From the NCBI GenBank assembly GCA_914767715.1, contig OU612074.1, positions 13,812,062 through 13,876,061 on the forward strand: DNA of 64,000 bases, read 5' to 3'. Every line of letters begins with the position of its first letter. Within the stretch, counting starts at the first letter, position 1. The notes below the pieces were generated by a model. That model did not search any database and had not been told where the DNA came from. It saw only the letters and a program-made list of their open reading frames with translations. Source of the stretch: Membranipora membranacea. Its lineage: Eukaryota > Bryozoa > Gymnolaemata > Cheilostomatida > Membraniporidae. Below, in pieces: positions 49,301 through 62,500 of this stretch. The position numbers were made by a program, and so were the translations under genes.

Positions 49301-52300
49301 ATACACTGTGGGTATAATGCATGGGTTCGCTTATCACTGTAACAGAAAACAAGTGACTTGTGATAAATAGGCTGCATCTAATTTTGCCACCCATGCTTCG
49401 GAATGTGGCATGTGATAAGACACATGATTTTAATCAACCTTTTAATCAACTATGTTTAACTGTGCAAATTCTACATCAACATTTGCAATATCATCAACTG
49501 AAACCAAAAGAGTCAGCACTTCAGGTAGGCAAACACAAAAAATGATGACACATTACATTCCAATTTACCCCACTTTACTTCAATCTGTTACAACATTTGA
49601 CCTTGGCACGTAATATTTTTCTATTTTTAAGATGCTGTCATCGGTTATAAGGACTTCTATGACCCTATAGATAATCCACAGCCAGGATGTTCTTGGCATG
49701 AGCCGCCTCAGTATCCGTGTCGTGTCTCAATGAAGAGTCATGTGAAACCGGCTCAAAAGGTAGGGATAATCACCTGTCAAACCCCCCCCCCCTAACTACC
49801 GGGCCAAATGTATGACAAGTCGCTCAATTAGCACTTGTAATTCTTGCCGCTTGCATATGTTATTACCTGGTGTTCCATATTGAGTTCAACAAAAAAAAAC
49901 AGTATGATATAGTCTAACAACTTCACTTCTACTTTCAGGTTGTTCAGATGGTACGACCAACTTCTAAACTCAAACACCAAACCCCCAAGTCAAACACATC
50001 CAAGGAGATTTCTCCTGATTCGTATGGCTTGTGCGAGGGCCGGCTATCCTTAACTGACTCAAACTATTGTGTCAGACATGAAGGAGAGATTCCCTGTGTA
50101 GGATGTGAAAACTGTTGTCAGATGCTGTGTTTTGACTGCCTTAATTCACCCAAAGATTGTCCAAAAGGTGCGTGGCAATGTGCAGTAAAAATTGTCAATG
50201 TCCTATAAAAACCTGTTGCTTGTGCCAAATATTTTGTATGTTATTTAGAAGCAGCTGTCTCCTCTAGAACCAGGCATGCACAACTCCATATTTGGATAGG
50301 TATCATATCTGTTATTAGTTTTTTTTTCTGGATTACCGTCAATAAAGATGAGAGCATGATCGCATTCATGATGAGGACATGAGAACAGACATTAATTTCT
50401 TCTCAAATTTTTGCAGGGAAATCACATAAATATATACCGCTCAATACCCTGGCAGCTAAAGTGAGATCTAGCCTGGAACTTCAGAGAGCCAGAGTTGAAA
50501 ACAAGTTCACAGATATTACTGCTGTGATAAAACAAACAACATCAGTTTTATCTCAGTGGGATAAGGAGACTGAGAAAGAAATCAAACTTATTCAGCTAAC
50601 ACGAGACCAGGAGGTGGGTGGAAATGTCAAGGCCATGTTCCTGTAAAGACCTAAAATAAAATAATCTAGTGCCATTGGTCTCCTCAATGTATGATGCTTT
50701 CAAAGCATCATGTGGTCTTCAATACCACAATTTTTAGACTAGACCACACATAACATGGTGATACCCAAAGTTGAGATATCAGATATCATTATCAACCTTT
50801 GTTTACCTTGGCAGTTATAATTTTGATAGTATACTTAAAATTTATACTTGTGGCGCTTATAGAAAGTTCTAACCATTTGTTTGTCTCGCAGATTCAGGCT
50901 GTAACAGAGACGTTTAGACAGAAAGAAGATGATTACACACGAGAAAGAGATGTCTCTAAACAGATCATGTGTCAGAACAAGACGAGACTGACTGGTGTAG
51001 CTGAGGAAATCAGACTGATTAATCTAACCCTGACTAGCAGTAACACAGTGAGTTTCTCCTAGATATCGTAAATCATGATTTGTCATGCTCTCAAAGCGAG
51101 CATTAGAGACATGAATTATATTTTTGTATGTTAATGCAGCAGTGATCTTATTAAGTTATCACTGTCTTAAGAAAAAAAATTAGTAGGTTAGGCAACTACT
51201 ACTGCAGTTCCAGAAATTAATGCTCGTTGAATTCTGTCCATGCACCTCAAAGATAGTGAAATTGACTTTAAACTGTTAAAAATAGTTGTAGGAAAATATA
51301 GGGAATGTCAGGGAGTGTAATTGACAAACTGAGTTCATCAAGGATGATTGACCCAATATCCTCTATTGTAGTAAGCCTCATCATGACTAGGTTCTATGAA
51401 CTCACTCCCGGGTTTTGACCTTTTTTTTAAATAAACTGCACACAATTCTGGGTTTCATTCAATTAACTTTGAGTTGCACACATAGATTTAAAAACAGTAT
51501 AGATAGGACATTGCGCTTCAATAACTTTGCATTATGTCCCCACCCATATTGTCATTGTGCCACCCGCAGTGTAGCGTTATGCATAGCGTAACTGCTAGTG
51601 GGTTTATAGTCAGCACTTTTTGCCCACCGACCATATTGGCCTGGATGGCTGAGCTGTTAGCGCTGTTGTCTTTTGTTCATGGAGTTGCAAGTTCAAACCA
51701 TACTGCAATAGTTTTGGTTATTTGATACAGCAGGAATACAAGTAGTGCAGTTGATGAAAGGTGAATCAGTGACCTTCATGTCCGGTTTTATTAAAAGCTG
51801 ATCTTCAAGCGTACCTTGTTGGATAGATTTTTGCTGACAAACATACTTGTATCTCATATTTTAGTCACCTGATGAATCAATTTTCTGTAGAATTATATGC
51901 TAAACACTTGAATAATTTACTTGTCATAACAAGCAGTAGCATACATATATATGACAATGAATTCAAAAGTGCTGCCCCAGGATTTTCAGTTGAAAGAAGC
52001 TATTTCATTGTTGGGCTCTCAGTGCACACGCAGATATGTAACAAATGGTTTCCATTCATTTATTGGCATGAGAGCAACCCATCTCCCCTCCCCTGGAAAA
52101 GAATAGCAGTCTATGATGTATAACACCAAATTGAAGATGAGTTGTCCTGAGAAGACAACTATTGATAATACCTCATATTTGGTATATAATCCTCATCCGT
52201 TCACAAGAGAACATAACAGGGAGTACCTTGGCCCAAAAGATAATGCATCAGGCTTGGATAAATTAAGACATGCAACATGGTACAGGAAATATATATTTTA

Positions 52301-55300
52301 GCAAACTCTTCTGCTTTTAAGAGCGATGAACTTTTTCTTAGCCCTCTGAAAATTAAATAATGCTCTCTCAGGGCCTTAAATGTTTATTAGCATGGAATTG
52401 TCCAGATAAGTTTCAGCCGACAGTTTCTCAGTGCTACTCTCCCACAGGTTGTCTATGTTGCGATATCCGCTATCATTATATATGTGGTACAGCCTGTTCG
52501 TTCCACCTCTCGGGCCCATGTTAACGAGTCTGCTCACTGTGCTAATGATCACCTCCCACTCTGATTGAAGCACTGTCCTCTCTATATTAAAACACCCAAA
52601 AAGAAATATAAGTTTAGAACATTTTGTTCACCAAAAACACCTAACAAGCTAAATGTGGCGATTCTTAAAATAAAGTAGGACCTTGATGTTTGAGCAGCAA
52701 CACACATCTTAGATATCCAGGGCATTATTGTTGGATTAACATTTGGCTTTAAGACATTCATATCTCAAATGCAGCGAACGGAAATAAGGATCTGTTTATA
52801 GTTATTTATACCAACCTCTGACTGCGCCTGTCTATATCTATCATTATCCTCATACCCACTGGGCCACTACCACTGCAAATTGTGGCTGTCCCTTCAACGC
52901 CAACGTTTTTTTCTGGGAATCTGTGGCACATATTACCAGCCACATCATCTAGGTAGGGCAGATGAACCTGAAATAATCATGAGATGCATCTTGTCATATG
53001 ACTACGGCAATGGCTATTCTCTTGAAGAACCTGACCGGACTTGTTCTCTCCTTTGCTCTAGCCTAGCATGATGATCTACCACACTCAATGAGTGTGTACA
53101 GACCAATAGTAGGACAGTTATTGTTCTTAACTTCATGAATCTCTAATAGCAGAACATGATACTTGTTGGTCTGTTGAGAACTTAATTCATAACATCAATC
53201 AGCCAACTGTTTTTAAATTTATGGTTGCACAGAATTCAATGAGCTCAAACTCCCCAAAATAAGCATTAGTTCAAGGTTTCATCAATGACCGATCCGAATA
53301 CCAATGTACTATTCGAAAGCTGCCAAGCCAGTAAGTGTAGACAGCTGGGCGAAACTCTGATTTGATGACTAGGTATGTCGCTGGGCAGGACATAGCCATA
53401 TTAAAATTTCACAACAGGTGAAATACATGAATTGATGGACATCAGTTTAGACCCTGCTGATGATATAGCTTACTATTATCATGTTTTTTCTCTTTTTAAG
53501 ACTGATATATTGTCCAAGAGACAGCAGATAGAAGAGAAAATATCACATATAATGGGACTTGAGTTTGATAAATCGGTTCGGCCCAAAAACTCAGGTTAGT
53601 AAGGGTCAACCAATAAAGTTTAACACATTTATTTAAATTTTGTTTTGCCAAGCAGGCATGTAGTATGCCATTTACATAAAGTACCATCACGATAAGAACT
53701 ATTTTTTTCGAATTATCCGACCACCAATATCGTGTCCAACTTTGTTTGTGAAATCTTGACTTACCTCTCAGTGTAACAGTTATTCATATATGCCTCATTA
53801 CTATACTGCATAGGCGGGCCGGGTATTGGCTAACAGAATCGAACACCAGAAATATGCTTTAGTGGTATTCCGCAGAAGTTTTTTTATGGTCATGTTAACT
53901 CAATTTTGCAGAGAGGATAGAGATGCATAACTCTTCACCGGGCTGCTCCTTGAATGAGCTGACAGGCCAAAGCTCTACTTCTGTTGTAGGATACATGGCA
54001 GTCGAAGAGCCAGAAAACAAGGTAGGATATGATGGGCTGATGGCTTCTGCCATGACTACTACCAGTCTGAAGTCTTTTCCATATTGTTAAAATGGAAATA
54101 CATCAATACCTTTGATAAAAGAATAATCAATGCCAGCGGTGTTTGTCAATGCTGATTATTTTGGTACATATCAACCTTGACCTGCTTTGTTTGTGGAGAG
54201 GGAGGCGGAGGAAGCACATTGATGGTCAACTCTTGTATTTGATCTGTCAAGTAAAGAGTTGTCCTCTCTCATAACTATTATCTGAGGGTTCCTGTATTCC
54301 TTCCACACTTTTCAGTAGAACAGCGAATTCAATATTCACCAATGGACAGAGAAACATGCACATGGAAATTCTAAGAAAGCCAGGTTTCTGAGTGATGACA
54401 GGTTTTTCTCGCGGTTGAATGTAAGATCGGACCAGCTTTACCTCTCCCTACCCCTACTCAAGAACGAAGCTTTCTGATACAGAATTGGCACTTTCCCGCC
54501 ATTATATAAACTTGAAAGTGTGACTGCTCAATTAATTTCTCGACCACTTGGTAATAAATACTCAACTCACTATAATCACTCACTCAATTATCTTATGTTT
54601 ATATGTCACATAGGATTTACTGCCTACTGTGATTCCTAACTCTCCACCTACTGAATCTGACACGGCTGTAGAAACTCATAAGTGTGTAACCTGCTATGAG
54701 GCCGACAACAGGATTCAAAATGGTGACAAACACTGTTGTGAGCTGTTCTTCTGTGAACAGCACATGAAGGTAAGAAAATCTACAGCGTAAGTGATTATTT
54801 GAGATGACCTGACGACGGTGAGGCTGTCACAATATGGAACTTGGTTCAATTTTTGCATCCAGCACAGAAAACTTGCCATACATCTTTCAGTTTTTATACT
54901 TCACCTAATAAATTTTTTATTTGGCCTGTCTTGATTGCTGATAAATTGACCCTACCTTGCTCAGGAGTTCTGATTTTATTTACTGCAGAATCATAAAAGT
55001 GTAGTGGTAGCAGATGATGAAATGGATGAGCTACGTACTTATATTACCAGGGGAGATAATATTACACTTCCTGGAACACACACCAAATCAGATGCTATTA
55101 TGTGTGATACAGAAAATAGTTCCAAGGTAACCTAATTCACATAATAATACTGGACCCACACAACACATGGTTTAGTTGTTTTATTCGAGACTGAGAGAAT
55201 GATTTAGCATACCGCATGACATGCTACAACATTTTATTGATTAGGATTAGGATTAGGATTTATTGATAGATATGCATTGTATTCTGAGATAGAACGAGGT

Positions 55301-58182
55301 TGATGTCAGTAAGTTACAGCACAGTATGGTCATATCATCCGCAAATTGAAATCTAGTAGTGACTAGTGACTGATGACTAGTGACTAGCGGCTAGCGACTA
55401 GCGCCTAGTGACTAGGCTATGGATTAGAAGAAAACCACAAATGGTTTATTCTCTACACTGCTGAAAATAACTTCAGTTCTTACGTTTTTTTTCTTTCTTT
55501 GTATTGCTGGGGAAAATGTTTGAAATAAAGGCTTTTCATGCCTTTGTTACTGAAGCATCGATAATGTATGGTCTGGTAGGCAGGATACTTGTAAGGTTAA
55601 TGCAATGCTGCGTTAAGGTAATCAGGTCACCCAAAACAAGAAACAAGAACACAACATAAACTTAGCCAATACCTTCAATAGGGCAGAGGTGACAATTCAA
55701 AAGTGCAGAGAAAAATGGTCTTTGCAGATTAGAGGAGAATCGATTGATAAAATATAAAAAATGAGGGTCTCATATGATTATCATAGGGCTGATATATATT
55801 TTAATATTTGTATAGGACCAAGAGCAAAGCCAAGATGAAGATATCATAGAAAATGCTGTTACTTATGAACAACAGGCAAAGGCTTATATGGAAAAAGGGG
55901 AATATCAAAAGGCTCTGAAGTACTTCAAAAAACTACCTGCTATCAAAGAGAGCACATTGGGTGCACATCATCCTGAAATGGCTCGTTGTTACAATGAAGT
56001 TGCCAATATGCACAGGAGAAATGGAAATTTGGAAGAAGCCCTTGCTTTCCTCCTAATGAGCATATCTATCCAACTGAACTCGTCAGGAGAGAGTCATCCT
56101 GATGTGGCTACCTCCTATAATAACATTGGTTTGGTATACAGTGGGAAAGGTTATCACGACCAAGCTCTCGTATATTACAATAAATCACTCACTATTAGAC
56201 TGACCTCGTTAGGTGAGAATCATCCTGATGTGGCTCCCTCCTATAATAACATTGGTACGGTATACAGTGATAAAGGTGATCACGACCAAGCTCTCGTATA
56301 TCACAATAAATCACTCACTATTAGCCTGAACTCGTTAGGAGAGAATCATCCTGATGTGGCTACCTCCTATAACAACATTGGTTTGGTATACAGTGAGAAA
56401 GGTGATCACGACCAAGCTCTCGTATATTACAATAAATCACTCACTATTAGACTGACCTCGTTAGGTGAGAATCATCCTGATGTGGCTACCTCCTATAATA
56501 ACATTGGAGAGGTATACAGTGATAAAGGTGATCACGACCAAGCTCTCGTATATCACAATAAATCACTCACTATTAGACTGAACTCATTAGGTGAGAATCA
56601 TCCTGATGTGGCTACCTCCTATAACAACATTGGTTTGGTATACAGTGAGAAAGGTGATCACAACCAAGCTCTCGTATATTACAATAAATCACTCACTATT
56701 AGACTGACCTCCTTAGGTGAGAATCATCCTGCTGTGGCTACCTCCTATAACAACATTGGTTTGGTATACAGTGAGAAAGGTGATCACGACCAAGCTCTCG
56801 TATATCACAATAAATCACTCACTATTAGCCTGATCTCGTTAGGTGAGAATCATCCTGATGTGGCTACCTCCTATAACAACATTGGTTTGGTATACAGGGC
56901 TAAAGGTGATCACGACCAAGCTCTCGTATATTTCAATAAATCACTCACTATTAGCCTGATCTCGTTAGGTGAGAATCATCCTGATGTGGCTACCTTCTAT
57001 AACAACATTGGTTTGGTATACAGTGAGAAAGGTGATCACGACCAAGCTCTCGTATATTACAATAAATCACTCACTATTAGACTGACCTCGTTAGGTGAGA
57101 ATCATCCTGATGTGGCTACCTCCTATAACAACATTGGTTTGTTATACAGTGAGAAAGGTGATCACGACCAAGCTCTCGTATATCACAATAAATCACTCAC
57201 TATTAGCCTGATCTCGTTAGGAGAGAATCATCCTGATGTGGCTACCTCCTATAACAACATTGGTTTGGTATACAGGGCTAAAGGTGATCACGACCAAGCT
57301 CTCGTATATCACAATAAATCACTCACTATTAGCCTGATCTCGTTAGGTGAGAATCATCCTGATGTGGCTACCTTCTATAATAACATTGGAGAGGTATACA
57401 GGGATAAAGGTGATCACGACCAAGCTCTCGTATATCACAATAAATCACTCACTATTAGCCTGATCTCGTTAGGTGAGAATCATCCTGATGTGGCTACCTC
57501 CTATAACAACATTGGTTTGGTATACAGGGCTAAAGGTGATCACGACCAAGCTCTCGTATATCACAATAAATCACTCACTATTAGCCTGATCTCGTTAGGT
57601 GAGAATCATCCTGATGTGGCTACCTTCTATAATAACATTGGAGAGGTATACAGGGATAAAGGTGATCACGACCAAGCTCTCGTATATCACAATAAATCAC
57701 TCACTATTAGCCTGATCTCGTTAGGTGAGAATCATCCTGATGTGGCTACCTCCTATAATAACATTGGTACGGTATACAGTGATAAAGGTGATCACGACCA
57801 AGCTCTCGTATATCACAATAAATCACTCACTATTAGCCTGATCTCGTTAGGTGAGAATCATCCTGATGTGGCTACCTCCTATAATAACATTGGTACGGTA
57901 TACAGTGATAAAGGTGATCACGACCAAGCTCTCGTATATCACAATAAATCACTCACTATTAGCCTGATCTCGTTAGGTGAGAATCATCCTGATGTGGCTA
58001 TCTCCTACAGTAACATTGGGACGGTATACAATAAAAAAGGATCTGAAATGAACTGCTTTAAATCATTGGAGATGCTGAACAGAGCTCTGGTCATTTACCG
58101 TAATAACCTCGAGGAGAATCATCCAAAGATTAAAAATGTCCTTCGAGCTATCAATCAGATAAACACTGCGAACGTAAATTAA
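46320..58182 (+). CDS. HTH / B-box-like / coiled-coil / TPR-array protein (14 exons, 1495 aa)
   Basis: Exons: 46320-46734, 47214-47375, 47786-47872, 48332-48493, 48914-49000, 49632-49759, 49939-50167, 50417-50613, 50892-51047, 53501-53594, 53912-54021, 54614-54769, 54989-55126, 55816-58182. The total is 4488 nt, all GT-AG, all phases consistent. Residues about 10-65 form a Psq/CENP-B-like helix-turn-helix (FERKIEILDEWKRSGKTSAT, then YGISRRLLYKI). Residues 139-304 are a two-exon acidic Ser/Thr-rich module present twice. Residues 379-421 are a Cys-rich B-box-like region, followed by coiled coil to about 570. Residues 633-663 are a second B-box-like finger (C-x2-C...C-x4-C-x2-H-x3-H). Residues about 730-1470 are TPRs of the kinesin-light-chain type. 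The parts suggest a nuclear or scaffold protein that binds partners through TPRs (inference). It could be two genes if no transcript spans the 2.45-kb intron 9. Confidence 0.8.
46824..49050 (+). repeat. Tandem duplication of an exon pair (unit about 1111 bp)
   Basis: Unit 1 (about 46824-47934) and unit 2 (about 47935-49050) both start at ATTCAATGTTCATCCA. They contain a G-tract, an inverted-repeat-like intronic element, a 162-nt exon and an 87-nt exon. Both exons are phase 1-1, so the copy number changes without shifting the frame. A third, decayed piece lies at about 49240-49550. Confidence 0.85.
49500..49560 (+). pseudogene. Decayed third copy of the 87-nt exon
   Basis: CCAAAAGAGTCAGCACTTCAG followed by GTAGGCAAACACAAA matches the 3' end and donor of exons 47786-47872 and 48914-49000. 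The 5' part and the acceptor are lost, so I left it out of the gene model. Confidence 0.6.
51645..51715 (+). repeat. tRNA-derived SINE-like relic
   Basis: TGGCTGAGCTGTTAGCGC followed by AGTTCAAACCA resembles the A and B boxes of a Leu/Ser-type tRNA. No closed cloverleaf. It lies in the large intron of the HTH/TPR gene. Confidence 0.45.
52376..52967 (-). CDS. Nested gene fragment, possible doublecortin-like domain (2 exons)
   Basis: Exons 52967-52812 (156 nt) and 52579-52376 (204 nt, TAA) join in phase 0 through a GTATAA donor and a TAG-AG acceptor. They give 119 residues. The first exon carries VGMRIMIDIDRRSQRL. The second carries WEVIISTVSRLVNMG, then GGTNRLYHIYNDSGYRNIDNL. The order of a basic strand, a WE-led helix, RLY and a closing loop resembles a doublecortin (microtubule-binding) domain, but this is my reading of the pattern only. 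An upstream acceptor (CAG at 52968-52970) suggests earlier exons, which I could not find. Alternatively translation starts at the Met 13 codons in. It lies wholly inside the 51048-53500 intron of the plus-strand gene. It may be a pseudogene. Confidence 0.45.
55230..55420. repeat. GATTAG and CTAGTGA tandem repeats
   Basis: GGATTAGGATTAGGATT at about 55242-55260, and tandem ACTAGTG/ACTAGCG words at about 55360-55418, both in the intron before the TPR exon. Confidence 0.65.
56080..57969 (+). repeat. Fifteen tandem 126-bp TPR units
   Basis: Fifteen consecutive units of 42 codons, the consensus starting SLGENHPDVATSYNNIG and ending DHDQALVYYNKSLTI plus three residues. No length change occurs in 1890 bp. 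Divergence between units is a few bases. Flanking units (before 56080 and 57970-58095) are strongly diverged. Units 11-12 and 13-14 are identical at the protein level, giving a 252-bp higher-order repeat. Confidence 0.95.
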
Positions 58183-58827
58183 TTAATACTATTCCCATGA
58201 CTTGAGAACTAGTAAGATTGGCGTGACGTCGACGCATAGGACTATGTCCTTCATCAGCAAGTCAATCGTAGTCAACCTCTGTCGACAAGGTTAGAGAGGA
58301 TTATCGAGTGGTCACTCGCCCAACAAGTATGTCGTTCCCCATATGTTTATGGTTGTCCCTTAACACAACTGCTCTTGACATTATCTTACGTTATCGATTG
58401 CATGAATTTATGTAACTTCAATGAATGCTTTCTAGGGACAAATGCTGTCTAGACATCGAATGTCCATCATCGGATGCTACGACGTACATAATACATAATT
58501 TTTTTCTGGTAGTAAGTTCTTAACAGATCATATTTGATTCCGTTTGTCAGAATTTTGAGTTGCTCCCTTTGAGCTGGCAGCTCACCATTAAAAGGGTTGG
58601 CAACCGGAGTGCGGGCGAATATGATCAAACTTGATCCATGATATTCTCGACTTATATAATACCTAGCTTACAATTATCACATCATCATTTATTTGAGCTC
58701 AGATTTATTTTTTAAATATTTTACATCAGACTGTTGAGTTATTATTGTCATTGAATTTTGAATTATTATTATTAGTATTATTATGATTTCAATTAATATC
58801 ACCAGATAAAACTATTGTAACAAATGT

Positions 58828-58833
58828 AATAAA
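58828..58833 (+). terminator. Possible poly(A) signal of the HTH/TPR gene
   Basis: AATAAA lies about 645 bp after the stop. It is the clearest plus-strand signal in the interval. The rest of 58183-59561 shows no gene. Confidence 0.35.
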
Positions 58834-59561
58834 ACTTCTGTAAAATGGTCAATAACGAAATGAAATGAAAAGTCAAATTAAATGATGAAATCTTTTTAGC
58901 ATTATATCAATGAAACTGCTATAAGTTGGAACTCAAATTAGGGGTTAAATTGCAGGTGTTGTCTCTGTCCGAGTTGGAATTTAAACAGCATTAAGGGTAA
59001 AAAGAAAGTTGTATTGTTGATAGGGTCCTGTCTCTGTCACTGTCATGTGAAAGTCGAGTATGGAGGCGCCGCGCCAGATACCTGACTTTTGCACTCCACT
59101 GCCACTTAGTTTTTAGTCTCTACAGCCCTATCAGATTCAGCAGGTGGACAGTTTGGAATCACAGTAGACAGTAAATCCTGTGTGACATATAAACATCAGA
59201 AAGTTAGTCGTTCACTGTTTATTACTTCAAAATACAGTATGGCCGACCTTCATGGGTAGTTTATACAAGCTTCCAATGTCCCACTAATACAGCATAGCAG
59301 AATAAATCATGATCAGATTTGACACACCCCCAAAGATCCTATGCGTATTAAGAACTTAAGGTTATGATACCAGTGCTGACCGATTTGGACAAATTATAAA
59401 ATAATTTGTAAAGCCAATTGAACACTGATTCTGAAAAAAAATATTGGTTTCAGCATGACGTCATGTCATAGCATGGTGCTATTCAAAGACGAGAATATAA
59501 TTGTTGAAGACAATCATGCATTGTATAAACTGTATTCCTGAGATGGTGATTTATTTGAGCT

Positions 59562-62500
59562 TTACAATCTCTTTGTAACAGTGTCTACAGTAGCCTGGTA
59601 TCTTTTTTTCACCCATTCTCCAGCCATGACGGGAGGGTACTTACTCGACCCGTCCAGAGTTACGATGCGTACATCAACATCAGGCATAGCAAAAAAGGCT
59701 ACAGACATTCTCTCCTCACTTAAACATTCCACATCAGGTAACAAAACTCTGTGTTTCTGTGAATAAAGAAGACAAAGGTCAAAATCAACGAGTTCAATCA
59801 AATGTTTGATGATGATAGTTATTAAACCCATGCCTTGTTAGAGAGATTTATTTAGAAAGAAGCTTGAGGCACGCTATGTGATTAAGAAATTGATCATCCT
59901 TGGAGTTCGAATTCACAAACTGCATGAGTGGCTTTTGTTAAATCCCCCCTTGGATATGGTGTGAAGGACTAAAGATTTACGAGTCTTCAAATATGACAAA
60001 GGTTCACTGCGGCTAAGAAAATTGGCAAAAGAAGTCAGTAGTAAGTCAAAACCAACTTACATTCGCAGCAAGCTTATCTCCACTCCATCTCTGTAGAAGG
60101 TCACCAATATTAACAAATATACCGCCTTCTACATAGCCAGCATCCATAAATTCTTTCGTTGCCCTGTTCATAACCTAAATAGGTGGAGTATGCAAATAGT
60201 TGTCGGATTGATCATGGAATTCTGCAGCCGTAAGACATATGGTCATTTTAAGCAGGTGAACGAAATCAATTTCAACCACCTGGGTACGAATTTGATGCAT
60301 CCATCCCATAATGCACTTTCAGTATAAAGGATTTACCTCCTCCCATAACATGTATAGATAACTTTAAATTCTGTAAGGAAGTCAATGATCATAATGTATT
60401 GATAGTCCACACCCAGTTTCATTAGAGCGATCTTGTAAGAAAGGATGAGTTTAGCTAGGATTGTTTATTCTGGTTATGCTTTGAGTTGTCCCTCCCCCTA
60501 AACTGAGTCACCACTTGCATGATGGGCTGCATCAAACGTAGGGAAATGCTAAACTTCATCAACGTAACTAGACAGATCAGATTACCTGTAATCCAGGTGC
60601 ATCTGAGTAGAGCAGAGTCACTGTACCGTAATCTGAATGTTCTCCACATCTTATCTGTCCCGGTTGCAGCAGAGCTAACAACGATAATAAACATATAAAT
60701 ACACTTATATACCACCATATCCGCACACATAATATCAACTCTACTCCGTCAATTGTCTCAATAGTTGATTGGTTAAGTGACAGTCCTACTAGGCCATGTT
60801 TGGTATGGTTTTAAAGATCTCAGGCTGAAAAGTCATTAGGGCATATGAAATAAAACAGCCTGTGAACCTAACTGCAGTAAAACTGCTGCAAAGTCTGAAA
60901 ATCGGGATCATAGTGGATCATAGTGAACATATCCACATTTCTAATAGGACTGACCCTTTAAGTTTACACAGTGAGTATAGGCTTAGAAATTTCTTTGACA
61001 TCACATTATGTTTTTACTGGTGAAGAAACTTTTAGACATTAATACATGCAAATATTGCCATGTGCGTTAACAGGACACCTGGCAAGAATATGTAACTAAC
61101 TCCTACAGGCCTTTATTGGTAGTCCACCCTTATGATATTGTTGGCAGCTAGCCAAAGCTATTACTGAGTAGGTGTCTATGCTTCTACAAGAATTCTTATC
61201 AGTAGCAAAACTAACACGGAGGCAGGAAAGTAGGAATATAAACACTCTTACATTGATCAACTTTTGGATACCAGTTAACCCTCATAGGTGATATATTTCC
61301 GTCAGTTCTGTCAAAGTTGTGTGCCTTCACAATCAACCAAGGATCCTAAAACATAAGAGCATTCCAAGTAATCTCATTGAGCTTCAAAAAAAGGTCTATT
61401 AATCACCGTAAACCTAACATGCAAAAGCAGATTATTTGACACACCCTCTTTATTTTAGAATAGCTCTAGCGTAAGCTGGTAAAATTATGGTGCTTGCCAA
61501 GTTACTAGGCTAGACAATATTCACTCATTAATGGTATAGGTAAAAAACCAGGGCTCATCCGGAAGCTAGAAAGCTGCAACCTGCACAATCAACAACATAG
61601 GAATAGGAGGCAAGAATCGGTTGACACACAGATTAATTTGTGTTTGTTGGCATTGCCAGTTTTAAGACTAGCAGTCAGTCAGCTTATTAATGAAGTAGAT
61701 GGTTAGTGCTTTCACTGAGTAGCATTGATATGATTACGGATCAGTGGTAGAATACATAGCATTTAAAGCATTAAATTTGCCATCAGCATAAAGCTTTGTG
61801 TCAGGATCTAATTCTAAATAAAGCTAAAAATCTGGCAGGGTCAGCTATATAAGATTCTGACTACTTGCGAACCAATCAAAGATCAGAAATGTGGTCTAGC
61901 AACCATCCATGAATAGCCAAACGCTTGTTCAGGTCAGATATGTACCCCTCATCCATTTAATATAAAATATATCACTGGTGAGTGCTATCACTGAGGAGCA
62001 ATTAACATAGTCTGAGTTCTCAGATGGCTCCAATGCGAGTTAGTGGCAGTACATCATCAACGCCACTTACTCGCATCGGAGCAGTCTGAGTACTTAGACT
62101 GCAGTGAACACATAGTCGTTGGAGACTAACATTCTGCGCATGCTCAGCTCTGGGCATGAGCTGATCTCTGCAAAATTGAGCCTCGGAATTCCGAAGCCAT
62201 CTGATTGGCCACCTGCTCTGGTGACATGCTCCCTAAAGCGTGCGTATTTGTTATTAATAGTTATCCTCTCTTGTCATTATTAGCTGATTTTGATCGACAG
62301 TGTATGCAGGGGATATCCCATTTCCCCTTTCAAAAGTTGCAATCAGAACCCAAACTAAACTCATTGTTCTTGCACATGCGCGAATTCAAGTCACGCATGA
62401 TGCATGCTTAGCCTTACGACACCTGCTTTGTGGTAATGATAGCCTAGTTTATCAGTGATCTACATGCCCAGTCAGATCACGAGAGTCAGTATGGGAGACT

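Noticed and set aside
52113-52301. Plus-strand frame of 62 codons with protein-like stretches
   Set aside because: No splice sites in phase with the surrounding gene, no recognised motif, and it lies inside an intron.
55242-55260. Interstitial telomere repeat
   Set aside because: The GGATTA-type run is only about three units long and does not match the usual animal TTAGGG phase well.
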